Source: a virus
DNA length: 64,000 nt
IMG/VR virus record: IMGVR_UViG_3300026097_000010
Span: 88,483 to 152,482 of that record
Reading direction: 5' to 3' (one strand)
Positions 1-7,333 of this stretch are shown one piece after another (the stretch's first letter is position 1; each line of letters opens with the position of its first letter). The notes under the pieces were generated by a model, which saw nothing but the letters and a program-made list of their open reading frames with translations, was not told the DNA's origin and did no database searches. Both the position numbers and the translations under genes were made by a program.

Positions 1-1
1 A

Positions 2-475
2 GACTTAACTAATCTTCTATCTAGCTTAGGCAACATCGAATATAACTCAGTTATCGATGTTGATCCTTTAAAAATACATATACGTCCTTATACATACCGA
101 GAAATGACAAAAACTGCTTTAAAGACTTTTGAACAACAAAGAATCTTTCAAATTATCAACGACGACTCGATGTCCGACGAACAAAAAGTCGATATGTTTG
201 GTCAAAGTTTTGTAAAAATTACAGAACTTTCGGTAGATATCATTGCAGGTTGTATCTATGCAATCGAAACACCTCAAGGCACTGTGCAAGATCAAGCACA
301 AATTAAAGATTTTATCAATAATACAACTAAAGAAATATTTGACACAATTAGCAATCATATTCAAGCAATGAAAAGTCGTAACGAAATCGAGCCTGTCGAC
401 GTTACCTGTACAGGTTGTGGACATGAATACAAACAACCGTTTACGATGGATCAAGCAAATTTTTTCGATCGATGA
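2..475 (+). CDS. 26: Baseplate hub protein gp26-like, 5'-truncated by the window edge
   Basis: The frame is open from base 2 with no stop, so the ATG at 104 is internal and the gene starts upstream of the window. The visible 157 codons include a segment ending IHIRPYTYREM followed by helical sequence, as in the T4 base plate protein family (gp26). The C-terminus carries CTGCGHEY followed by a region ending in NFF, a small zinc-ribbon-like tail seen in marine T4-like gp26 proteins. In T4, gp26 is a baseplate hub assembly component in the cytoplasm of the infected cell. The stop overlaps the ATG of the next gene (ATGA), which fits translational coupling with gp51. Family assignment is from recognition of the sequence pattern; the missing N-terminus cannot be assessed. 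Confidence 0.75.
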   Translation, partial: DLTNLLSSLGNIEYNSVIDVDPLKIHIRPYTYREMTKTALKTFEQQRIFQIINDDSMSDEQKVDMFGQSFVKITELSVDIIAGCIYAIETPQGTVQDQAQIKDFINNTTKEIFDTISNHIQAMKSRNEIEPVDVTCTGCGHEYKQPFTMDQANFFDR

Positions 476-693
476 TCCTTACGCAAACCGAGTCTGAAAT
501 TAGAGATTTTTCAGAGCGTTTGGATCAAGATGCCAAGGCAATTAAAAAAGAAGCATTAAAAATGTCTTGGTATATGAGAGGAATGGGCTACTCGGAAGCT
601 ATGAATTTATCCTACGACGAACGAGAAATAGTATCAGACATTATCAAAGAAAACCTAGAAACAACTAAGAAGTCAGGACTACCGTTCTTTTAA
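472..693 (+). CDS. 51: gp51-like baseplate hub assembly protein
   Basis: A 73-residue, mostly helical, charged protein. It contains MSWYMRGMGYSEAMNLS and ends KKSGLPFF, a pattern I associate with the small protein encoded next to gp26 in marine T4-like phages and usually called gp51, the baseplate hub assembly catalyst. T4 gp51 itself is much longer, so the label is positional and by similarity to cyanophage homologs rather than to T4. The start ATG overlaps the gp26 stop by four bases, so it is probably translated by coupling. It converges with the minus-strand gene that follows, and their stop codons overlap inside a hairpin. Confidence 0.6.
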   Translation: MILTQTESEIRDFSERLDQDAKAIKKEALKMSWYMRGMGYSEAMNLSYDEREIVSDIIKENLETTKKSGLPFF

Positions 694-702
694 GCGGTAG
701 TC
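677..702. terminator. Bidirectional stem-loop across two convergent stop codons
   Basis: GACTACCG (677-684) and CGGTAGTC (695-702) form a perfect 8-bp inverted repeat around a 10-nt loop that contains both overlapping stop codons (plus strand 691-693, minus strand 692-690). This is the point where the plus-strand hub genes meet the minus-strand block, so a transcription barrier is expected. No strong U-tract follows on the plus strand, so efficiency is uncertain. Confidence 0.6.
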
Positions 703-1520
703 GCTGTTGCTGTCTTCGGTTTTGGAGTAATCTTAGGTTGTTTTTTACCAACCTGTGAAGTCATATTGGTAAATTTTTGGTTGTAGCCCATTTGCTGTCC
801 TGCTTTTTGACCCGTTGTTGCTGTACTTGCTGTACTTGATGTAGCATCTTTTGCTGTATTTCCACCTTGAGCAGTTGTGTTCTGTGTTTGATCACCGCCT
901 TGAACATTAATATTAATGTTGTTAGGCTGTGTTGGAGACTGTTGTTGCTGTTGTTGATCTTGTCCAGAACCTTTTTTAGCGTCTAACCCTGCAATTTCTT
1001 TTTCTAGCATTTTTCTAATTTGTGCTCTTTGCTGTCCAGTTAATCCTGATAGCATATCCTGAGCTTGTTTGTAATTTGTAGCTCTGTTTGGATCCGGTTC
1101 TGGAGTTGGAGTTGGTCCAGGAGTTGGCGTTGGCGTTGGAGTCGGTCCGGGTGTTGGCGTTGGAGTCGGTCCGGGTGTTGGTGTTGGCTGTGGAGTAACT
1201 CCTTGAGTACCACCAGCTCCGCCACTTGTTCCATCAGCACCATCAGCACCATCAGCACCGTCTTTTCCAGAATCGCCATCACTTCCGCCGTCTAAGCTTG
1301 TAGTCTTGTAACCTGCTTTAACACCTTTAGTAAATGCTTTACCTAACCCTGCTAGACCTCCAATTGCGGCACCAGCACCTTTAGCAACTGTACCTGCGGC
1401 TGTGCCAGCACCTTTAACTATCTTACCACCAATTTCTTTGGCTTTATCTAGCTTAGGACCTTCTGCCAGATATTCTAGTTCGTTAATTTCAGATTCTGTT
1501 AAAAAGTCATTGAATTTCAT
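690..1520 (-). CDS. Low-complexity virion-type protein with collagen-like and Pro-Thr repeats
   Basis: 276 residues, not recognised as a named family. The order is: an acidic helical N-terminus (about 1-25); a glycine/alanine-rich hydrophobic stretch (about 30-70) of GxxxG type; a short collagen-like GAD repeat; a long Pro-Thr-Gly linker with 24-bp DNA repeats; a helical segment with LTGQQRAQIRKML (about 155-175); and a Gln/Asn/Thr-rich tail. The start overlaps the stop of the upstream 598-residue gene by ATGA, so the two are co-translated behind a late-type promoter. Both proteins share this plan, including a similar LT-x5-R helical segment near the C-terminus. A virion, internal or ejected protein is my inference from late expression and composition. 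No enzymatic motif is visible. Confidence 0.65.
   Translation of the reverse strand: MKFNDFLTESEINELEYLAEGPKLDKAKEIGGKIVKGAGTAAGTVAKGAGAAIGGLAGLGKAFTKGVKAGYKTTSLDGGSDGDSGKDGADGADGADGTSGGAGGTQGVTPQPTPTPGPTPTPTPGPTPTPTPTPGPTPTPEPDPNRATNYKQAQDMLSGLTGQQRAQIRKMLEKEIAGLDAKKGSGQDQQQQQQSPTQPNNININVQGGDQTQNTTAQGGNTAKDATSSTASTATTGQKAGQQMGYNQKFTNMTSQVGKKQPKITPKPKTATATTA
1090..1195. repeat. Tandem repeats encoding the Pro-Thr-Gly linker
   Basis: GT-rich (plus strand) tandem repetition, including two perfect adjacent copies of a 24-bp unit at 1132-1155 and 1156-1179, flanked by degenerate copies. On the coding strand this gives alternating Pro and Thr with Gly spacers. It is prone to copy-number change. 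Confidence 0.85.
1231..1257. repeat. 9-bp tandem repeat encoding collagen-like GAD triplets
   Basis: Three perfect copies of CCATCAGCA on the plus strand, coding Gly-Ala-Asp on the minus strand. Short collagen-like Gly-X-Y runs are frequent in phage virion proteins. Confidence 0.85.
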
Positions 1521-3313
1521 GCTGTTGGTCCTGTTGTTTGATATCCACCTTGTTTAATTCCTGCTGGTTGGGTAGCTGGTTTCTTAGCAGGAGCTTTTGT
1601 CGTTGTAGAAGATGGTTGCGATCTACCTAGATATTTTAAAAGTCTACGCTTGTCTTTTGCTGTTAATTTGGCAATATGAGCTTTAACGTCGTTATACGAA
1701 AATCCTTGAGCGGCTTTCTTTCCACCAGCTCCGCCTGTTTGGCCAGTAGGAGATGTTTTTCCTCCAGTAGCACCACCTGTTTGGCTAGCACCACCGTCTT
1801 TTGCTTTTGTAGCATTATCTTGTTTTGCGTTAGGATCAGTTTGCTTAGGTGCCGCAGGAACTTTCAATTTCATTTGCTTGTATACTGGAGTAATTACTTC
1901 GTCGTTAACTCCTTGCTGACGTAAAAAGTTTGCCAATTCATTTGAATCTGTAGGCGATCCTGCTTTTTTCCACGCTTTGTTTAGTTTATCTGCGGTAATT
2001 TTTGTGGTTAGATTCTTGCCCATTCGTGAAAAGAAGCCAGGCTTCTTTTCTTTTTGTTCAGGCTCACCTTCGGGTGCTGGCTTAGCATCTTGCTCTGCTT
2101 CTGCTTCAGAAAGTATTTGGATTCTTTCCAGTGTGTTAAAGACCAAATAAACCTGTCCTTCACTGAGTTTAGACTTGTAAAACTCTGTGCTTTCTTTTTT
2201 AGATTCACCGTCTTGCACAGGTTCACCTTCAACTTTAACATCTTTGCTGTCAAATTTACCTTGTATTGAACCTTGTGCTAGTGCCGCGACAGCATCGTTA
2301 ACTTTAGTCATTCCTTGTAAAAACGCATCGTTCTGTTGAGCAACTTCTTTTGCTACAGCATTAATAGCATTTACATTGTCTAAGTATTCGTTAACATCGA
2401 ACGAATCAGCAAACATTGATATTTCTCTAAATGCATCTACATCACCTGCGGCTGCTTTTTCTACAAGAGCCTGTAGTTCAGGCACCATGTCTTCAGGAAC
2501 GAATATACCAAGGATTGTGTCTTTAAATGAATAACCCGGCATTTCAAGTGTGTGGGTAAGATTTACATCTACCTTGGCTATTCCAGGTGCTTTATCGTAC
2601 GGAATAACATCGGCTCTGATACCTTCTAGCCAATCGCCAATTCCTTCCAGTGCCCAACCTGCCATAGCACCATATGCAGCAGTCTTTACTGACTTACCAA
2701 CGGCTGTGGATAGTTTTTCACCTTTGAGCAATTCATTGGCCGATCTTAAAAAGAAACCAGCGGCAGCACCACCTGCTGGTCCAGCGGCAAACGCCGCGGC
2801 AGCGGTTAAAATACCAACTGCTAGACTTGCTTTTCCTGGATTGGCTTTTGCCCAATCAGAAACTGACTTGATTCTTTTTGCTACTTCGGGATTATCTGTG
2901 GAAATCTTTTTCTTTAGTTCTTCGAACTTGGCATCTATATTTTTAATAGGACCAGCATTTTGAACCATTCTGCCTAGCTCATTGATTTTATCGTCAATGG
3001 CTGATACAACTTTACCTGGTAATTTAGCGGCATCTACGCCTTTTCCTACCATGGTTCTGTTACTGCCACTTGCTGTAGCACCTTGCTCTACATTGCCAAA
3101 TATCTGTTGGATTTGATCAGCTGATAATGTTGCTTCCATTAATCGCAATTCAGCAATAAGAGGTTCAAACCCATTATAAAATTCATAAACAACTTTGCGT
3201 TGCTTGGTTGTAAGTCCACTCATTGATTCGATAAGAATCTTACGAGATTCATACATCTGTGCTTCAACAAGAGACTGTCGTGATTCTACAATTGTAACTT
3301 CATTTAGTTTCAT
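1517..3313 (-). CDS. Large Ala/Gly-rich protein with a hydrophobic segment, probable virion or ejected protein
   Basis: 598 residues, not a recognised enzyme. The N-terminus (1-75) is helical and polar. A region of coiled-coil character follows (about 100-155). Next comes a markedly hydrophobic Ala/Gly/Phe segment (about 162-189) that could insert in a membrane, and another small-residue stretch at about 205-225. The last 120 residues are Gly/Gln/Thr/Lys low complexity around a short helical segment (LTAKDKRRLL) that resembles one in the neighbouring 276-residue protein. A GATAAATA late-type promoter lies 28 nt before the ATG. It may be an internal-head or ejected protein with membrane activity. 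That is inference from composition and late timing only. Confidence 0.65.
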   Translation of the reverse strand: MKLNEVTIVESRQSLVEAQMYESRKILIESMSGLTTKQRKVVYEFYNGFEPLIAELRLMEATLSADQIQQIFGNVEQGATASGSNRTMVGKGVDAAKLPGKVVSAIDDKINELGRMVQNAGPIKNIDAKFEELKKKISTDNPEVAKRIKSVSDWAKANPGKASLAVGILTAAAAFAAGPAGGAAAGFFLRSANELLKGEKLSTAVGKSVKTAAYGAMAGWALEGIGDWLEGIRADVIPYDKAPGIAKVDVNLTHTLEMPGYSFKDTILGIFVPEDMVPELQALVEKAAAGDVDAFREISMFADSFDVNEYLDNVNAINAVAKEVAQQNDAFLQGMTKVNDAVAALAQGSIQGKFDSKDVKVEGEPVQDGESKKESTEFYKSKLSEGQVYLVFNTLERIQILSEAEAEQDAKPAPEGEPEQKEKKPGFFSRMGKNLTTKITADKLNKAWKKAGSPTDSNELANFLRQQGVNDEVITPVYKQMKLKVPAAPKQTDPNAKQDNATKAKDGGASQTGGATGGKTSPTGQTGGAGGKKAAQGFSYNDVKAHIAKLTAKDKRRLLKYLGRSQPSSTTTKAPAKKPATQPAGIKQGGYQTTGPTA

Positions 3314-3340
3314 TTTTTATAATTCCGAAATATTATAATT

Positions 3341-3348
3341 TATTTATC
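3341..3348 (-). promoter_or_regulatory. Late promoter candidate (GATAAATA)
   Basis: On the minus strand the sequence is GATAAATA, 7 of 8 matches to the T4 late consensus TATAAATA, followed by AT-rich sequence and the ATG at 3313. The same octamer at a similar distance precedes the gene at 60923. Confidence 0.55.
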
Positions 3349-3381
3349 GCATATTAACTAGAGAACGATCTAAAGATCGTT

Positions 3382-3414
3382 TGCGTTATCGCTTACGCTC
3401 AACGCATTTTTTTT
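3382..3414 (+). terminator. Rho-independent terminator-like hairpin
   Basis: TGCGTT pairs with AACGCA and is followed directly by eight T residues on the plus strand. No annotated plus-strand gene lies just upstream, so it would only make sense for a plus-strand RNA from another source or as a boundary element. Confidence 0.4.
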
Positions 3415-3464
3415 AATTATTAACTGCGAAGCAGTTTTAGTATTATCTAGATTGTTCGGTCATA

Positions 3465-3484
3465 AAGAGCCCGTTGCGGGGCTC
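3465..3484 (-). terminator. Hairpin at the end of the gp55-gp46 transcription unit
   Basis: On the minus strand GAGCCC and GGGCTC form a 6-bp GC-rich stem followed by TTTAT. It lies downstream of the minus-strand GIY-YIG gene and could end that transcript before the late unit starting near 3341. Confidence 0.45.
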
Positions 3485-3846
3485 AATATTTTCTGCACAT
3501 TATCTGAGTTGCACAGTCATAACAGCATTAGGATTATATGTATTGCTACACTCGCAGGCGGTTGGCCGATACCTGCTCATCCCGTTCGAGTTTCTAGTTG
3601 TCCAACGGCAGCCATGTATATAAAATGCTGTCTTTTATACATGACCTGGGTTTGTTCCCATCCTTAGCCTATAAAATTTTGTTCTAAACGCATCAAACTG
3701 GTTAATTAGGCATATCCAGTCATCATCATCTGGTAGTGATACGAGTCTCCGCCGTCAAACGAATATTCAATTCCCTGCGCAACTCTGGTGCCAGGTGTAA
3801 GTCCACTATAACTGCGCCAGTGGAGGCTTAATTGACGGTGTTTTGC

Positions 3847-4272
3847 CTATAATTTTTTAAGATGTTCTTTAAGAATGTTTGAACTGCCTACACGCACATT
3901 GATAATACCGTTATAGTATTCATCCGTTTCTAGTACACGCCTGTCGAATTGCTCTTTAGCCTCTAGATAACTTAATACGCCTCTGCTAGGACAAAAATGA
4001 AGGATTTCTCTTGTGAATTTGTCTGGGCCTAATGCCTTTACATCAGCATTTAGATGATCTGAAGATCCCCAATAGTCTCTCCAGTCACTTTCTACTGTGC
4101 TACGCCTTTTATTTTTTCTGCCTTTGAGTGGTGGTCTAGTTTTTTTGAATCGTGCTAGTTTTTTGCCTATGTATTTTTTATTGTTAGTAATATTTGTGAT
4201 CAGATAGACAAAGCCTTCGCAATCTTTAGGAAGTTCTTGTACTATTTGACCGTTGTAAGTCCACTCTGACAT
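3847..4272 (-). CDS. GIY-YIG-like endonuclease domain protein
   Basis: 141 residues. The N-terminal part has GFVYLI (20-25) and KKYIGKK (32-38), the spaced VYxI...YIG core of the GIY-YIG nuclease fold. A basic stretch with RPPLKGRKNKRR follows, then ESDWRDYWGSS, and SYLEAKEQFD near residue 105 supplies the usual acidic residue. Proteins of this type are common in T4-like phages, either as free-standing homing endonucleases (Seg-like) or as domesticated nucleases. It lies at the 3' end of the gp55-gp47-gp46 unit and borders the hairpin-rich gene-free block, a setting typical of a mobile endonuclease. The motif is seen directly; DNA-cutting activity and target are inferred. Confidence 0.7.
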   Translation of the reverse strand: MSEWTYNGQIVQELPKDCEGFVYLITNITNNKKYIGKKLARFKKTRPPLKGRKNKRRSTVESDWRDYWGSSDHLNADVKALGPDKFTREILHFCPSRGVLSYLEAKEQFDRRVLETDEYYNGIINVRVGSSNILKEHLKKL

Positions 4273-4277
4273 CAGAC

Positions 4278-4505
4278 TTACTTAGTTTTCTTCGGTCTCC
4301 CTACCATGCCTTTTCTGGCGGCCTTTCGCGCTTCACGCTTTGCTTGTATTTCTTTGCGCCTCTCGGAAGCATGGTTTCTAATTTCACTCAGCCAAAAACG
4401 TGCTTTAATACCTGCTTCGTCAGAGCCTTTGTATTCAAAGTTTGTTTGCCATTTGAAGTATTCTTGGAATGCTTCAATCATTTTATCGTGACTGTCAGTG
4501 GCCAT
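4278..4505 (-). CDS. Small conserved phage protein following gp46
   Basis: 75 residues with an acidic and aromatic first half (KMIEAFQEYFKWQTNFEYKG) and a strongly basic C-terminus (Lys/Arg-rich, ending GRPKKTK). I recognise the pattern as a conserved hypothetical of marine T4-like phages, without known function. Its ATG overlaps the end of gp46 by one base, so it is co-expressed with the recombination genes. The basic tail suggests nucleic acid binding, which is inference. Confidence 0.7.
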   Translation of the reverse strand: MATDSHDKMIEAFQEYFKWQTNFEYKGSDEAGIKARFWLSEIRNHASERRKEIQAKREARKAARKGMVGRPKKTK

Positions 4506-6280
4506 TACACTATATCTACATCCGTTGAGTAGGAAGTGAATCCGTTTTCCTTGATCACTTTCAGAACTTGGCTGACTCTATTAGTTAAGTCATCTCTGTG
4601 AGATATTAAAAACACATTTTTGTCACGCTCACGGGTCATCTTTTTCAGCACACTTATGCTGTTTTCAACACCGTTCGCATCTAATCCGTTGTCAATCAGT
4701 TCGTCAATGAACAACAGGTTGATCGAGTGATACAGATTTTCCCACACATCTCTAAACGCAAAACTTAAAGACAGGATTAATCTGTTGCGTTCACCTCTTG
4801 ATAGATTGTCAAAATCTAAATCCTGACCTAACTGTGTGATAATCACGCTGAGGTCATTTTGAAACTCCACTAGATGTGGCAGACCTGTCTTGTTCAAATA
4901 GTATGTAAGACGTTGATTTAAAAATGCAAGATTCTGATCGATAATGCGTTTGCGAATATAACTGTCCTTGTTGGTAAGCAGTTTGTATAAAAACTCTTGA
5001 TGCTCTTTGATCCGAGTAAGTTCATTGACAGTGTCCCAGTTAATTTCTTGCATTGCACTGTCTTTCAGTTCTGCAATTTGATCGTCGTAAGGATTGGTTT
5101 CTGTGTTTTTGTTCTCTAATTCTTTTTCTAATCCGTCAATCGTTGCTCTATGATTAAGAGCTTCTTCTAACGTACTGTATTCTACACTGGGACAATCACC
5201 GAGTTCTCCAATCAAAGACAGTGCTTCATTATAATCTCCAAGCTCACTAGACTGTGTATCCACACGCTTTTGATAGTCAGCAACCTGCTCTGCTTTTTTC
5301 TCAACCATCGATTCGTGCTGATCGTCGTGAACTTCTTGACCGCAAGCGTGGCACTTGTGATCTGCCAGTTTTTCCAATTCGATTTGCAATTTGTCTAAAT
5401 GACGTTGATCATTTTCTACCTGTGTAACCAATCTTGCGACTGTTTTTTCAAGCTGATCTTTTTCTCTCTTGTGTTCACGCCATTGCTGTAGTGCTTTTTG
5501 TTTTTCAATTTCTACATCAATATCAATATGATCCAAGACAGAAATACTCTGTGCAATGTCTTTGAGAGACTGTGCTTTGTTATCATCCCACATACGCTTC
5601 TTGCGTTCAAGGCTTTCGATGCTTTGTTGTATACGTTCGTTTGATGCTTTAATTGCTTCAATTTTGGTAGTTTCTGTCTGTATTTCGTCTTTGGTAAATT
5701 TAATCTGTTCTTTGAGATTTTCTGCTTTTTCTGAAAGCATAGTAATACCCAGTAACTGTTCAATGATAGCTCGTTGGTCATTACTTCGCATACTCAAAAA
5801 CGGTTCAGTATATGTGTTCAATGCCACAAGATGCTTGAACATATCGTGACTCATTCCGAACAGTTCTTCGATAGACTTTTGTGTTTCTCGGCTATCGCCT
5901 TGACTTTCGTCAGCATCTTCGGGTGTGTGTTCGTGACCGTTTACACTTAATTTTAGAAAATTGGGTTTGCGTCCACGTTCAATATGATATTCAACGCCGT
6001 CCTTTTCAAAGGAACATGTAACCAGCATATTCTTGCCATTGATTTTGTTAATAAGATTGTCTTTTTTAATATTAGTCAATGCAGAACCGTAAATGGCATA
6101 AGAAAGCCCGTTCACAATGGTAGTTTTACCTGTTCCGTTTCTAGCACCACCATCATCGCCTCCTAGATCTAAGTTCTCACCTAACACCAAAGTAAGATGA
6201 CCTTTATCAAAATCAATAGCCTGCGTTTGATTGCCCACACTCATAAAATTTTGTACTGTTAGTGTCTTGATTTTAATCAT
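4505..6280 (-). CDS. 46: gp46 recombination endonuclease subunit (Rad50/SbcC-like ATPase)
   Basis: 591 residues, close to the usual gp46 length. Walker A is GARNGTGKT (45-53). Long coiled coils flank a zinc-hook-like CHAC (310-313). The ABC signature is LSRGE (493-497) and Walker B is LLFIDE (522-527). With gp47 it forms the Mre11/Rad50-type complex that resects DNA ends for recombination-dependent replication and takes part in host DNA degradation. Its ATG overlaps the gp47 stop by four bases, as in other T4-like phages, so the subunits are translated together. All key motifs are intact. Confidence 0.95.
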   Translation of the reverse strand: MIKIKTLTVQNFMSVGNQTQAIDFDKGHLTLVLGENLDLGGDDGGARNGTGKTTIVNGLSYAIYGSALTNIKKDNLINKINGKNMLVTCSFEKDGVEYHIERGRKPNFLKLSVNGHEHTPEDADESQGDSRETQKSIEELFGMSHDMFKHLVALNTYTEPFLSMRSNDQRAIIEQLLGITMLSEKAENLKEQIKFTKDEIQTETTKIEAIKASNERIQQSIESLERKKRMWDDNKAQSLKDIAQSISVLDHIDIDVEIEKQKALQQWREHKREKDQLEKTVARLVTQVENDQRHLDKLQIELEKLADHKCHACGQEVHDDQHESMVEKKAEQVADYQKRVDTQSSELGDYNEALSLIGELGDCPSVEYSTLEEALNHRATIDGLEKELENKNTETNPYDDQIAELKDSAMQEINWDTVNELTRIKEHQEFLYKLLTNKDSYIRKRIIDQNLAFLNQRLTYYLNKTGLPHLVEFQNDLSVIITQLGQDLDFDNLSRGERNRLILSLSFAFRDVWENLYHSINLLFIDELIDNGLDANGVENSISVLKKMTRERDKNVFLISHRDDLTNRVSQVLKVIKENGFTSYSTDVDIV

Positions 6281-7287
6281 AAGTTTTGATAGATATCCAG
6301 TAATATTTTTTGATCGTAATTTTCACTTTCGATTTGATTGAGCTGATTCATCACAATAGTATCAACACTTTCAAAGTTTAAATCAATAGGCTCTGATTGT
6401 GAATCCAGTTCTACTTTTTCTGGAATCATCATTAGTTCGCGAAGCCCGTATCTAGGAATAAGTTCTTCTTTAATAAAGTTTGCTTCTTCAAACGAAATTT
6501 CAACATCGATCGTTGCTCGAACATGCATTTTTTCTCGGAGAACAGAATCTGTGTCTTCTAGTAATTCACTGAGTTTCATGGTTCTGTAAACAGGCTGTTC
6601 AGGCCACGCTTCGTACTCAGGTACGCCTCCCCATTCTAAGGTCATCATTCCTCGATCATCGTCCCACGCATCTGCATAATTGTGCGGAAATGCATTGCCC
6701 ATATACACAATATTGCCTTTTTGCTGACGTTTGTGAAAATGACCTGAAAACACATATTCTGCATTTTGAAAGTGACTAGAACGGAGAGTTCCGTGATCTG
6801 GCATTTGTACCATTGCATTCATATAGAAACTAGGCAGTTCAAAATGTCCAAACATATATCTTGAAGTGTCTTTTTCAATCAGCTTCCATTCGTCACCCAC
6901 TAACCAGGGAAATATAGTTACTTCGCCTTCTGTGAATGGTTCTCTGATAGGAACAACATTAGGAAACAGTCGCATAAACTCCACTGAGTTAATCTCACGC
7001 TTGTCTTTGTAAAACAGATCGTGATTTCCTAGAATAAAATATACTTTTTCAAAGTTTTTGCTCAGTGTTTCTAGATTGCTCAGAGTATAGTTCATTGTGG
7101 ATACATCTGTAGAACTACGATTGTGATGCCAGTCGCCTAAAAAGATACAGGTTTCTGCACCTTTTTCTTGTGCTCTTTTACAGAACCAATCCACAAACTG
7201 TTCACAGTCGATATTGTGAACTCTGCTACCGCTTTTCATACCAAAATGAATATCGGTAAAGCAGGCCGCTTTTTTAAATAAAGACAT
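6277..7287 (-). CDS. 47: gp47 recombination endonuclease subunit (Mre11/SbcD-like)
   Basis: 336 residues. The calcineurin-type metallophosphoesterase motifs are complete and in order: TDIHFG (D12, H14), GDWHH (51-55), GNHD (87-90) and GHFH (182-185). It is the nuclease partner of gp46 and acts on double-strand ends and hairpins in the cytoplasm. A good sigma-70-type promoter and a strong GGAGGT ribosome site precede it, so gp47-gp46 can be transcribed separately from gp55. The stop overlaps the gp46 start. Confidence 0.95.
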   Translation of the reverse strand: MSLFKKAACFTDIHFGMKSGSRVHNIDCEQFVDWFCKRAQEKGAETCIFLGDWHHNRSSTDVSTMNYTLSNLETLSKNFEKVYFILGNHDLFYKDKREINSVEFMRLFPNVVPIREPFTEGEVTIFPWLVGDEWKLIEKDTSRYMFGHFELPSFYMNAMVQMPDHGTLRSSHFQNAEYVFSGHFHKRQQKGNIVYMGNAFPHNYADAWDDDRGMMTLEWGGVPEYEAWPEQPVYRTMKLSELLEDTDSVLREKMHVRATIDVEISFEEANFIKEELIPRYGLRELMMIPEKVELDSQSEPIDLNFESVDTIVMNQLNQIESENYDQKILLDIYQNL

Positions 7288-7304
7288 TATCTACCTCCAT
7301 TAAG

Positions 7305-7333
7305 AGTATAGTTTAAATTTAAATAAAAGTCAA
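7305..7333 (-). promoter_or_regulatory. Sigma-70-type promoter for gp47-gp46
   Basis: On the minus strand TTGACT (7333-7328) and TATACT (7310-7305) are separated by exactly 17 nt. They sit directly after the gp55 stop and before a GGAGGT ribosome site and the gp47 ATG. Match and spacing are near the bacterial housekeeping consensus, which fits early or middle expression by host RNA polymerase. Confidence 0.75.

Larger units (their letters stand above)
3364..3840. other. Gene-free, hairpin-rich block of unknown function
   Basis: No convincing gene lies between 3314 and 3846. The block is visibly richer in G+C than its flanks and holds many short inverted repeats: AACGATCT/AGATCGTT (3364-3381); TGCGTT/AACGCA followed by eight T (3382-3414); AACTGC/GCAGTT with a GAA loop (3422-3436); GAGCCC/GGGCTC (3467-3484); GCAGG-CGG/CCG-CCTGC (3554-3576); CATGTATA/TATACATG (3613-3643); TGGG/CCCA (3647-3660); and CCACT/AGTGG (3803-3823). 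This may be a structured RNA, a processed leader or trailer, or remnants of a mobile element next to the GIY-YIG gene. Minus-strand frames here contain protein-like stretches without start codons, so a decayed gene is the main alternative. Confidence 0.5.

Noticed and set aside
1090-1257. Tandem repeats considered as a CRISPR-like or origin-type array
   Set aside because: The units are in-frame codon repeats with no spacers and are fully explained by the Pro-Thr and GAD protein repeats.
2550-2963. Plus-strand open frame of 137 codons
   Set aside because: Antisense to the 598-residue gene; its Pro/Ala/Ser composition is the shadow of the Ala/Gly-rich coding strand.
3578-3600. GTTCGAG resembling a tRNA T-loop in the gene-free block
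   Set aside because: The flanking bases do not pair as a T-arm and no acceptor or anticodon stem could be fitted on either strand.
3452-3667. Plus-strand open frame of 71 codons in the gene-free block
   Set aside because: No ATG and no ribosome site; Cys/His/Ile-rich composition unlike its neighbours; it is crossed by several hairpins.
3712-3846. Minus-strand protein-like frame continuing in phase after the GIY-YIG stop, containing GIEYSFDGGDSYHYQ
   Set aside because: No start codon, and another frame of the same strand also looks protein-like, so coding cannot be decided. Mentioned only as the decayed-gene alternative for the block.
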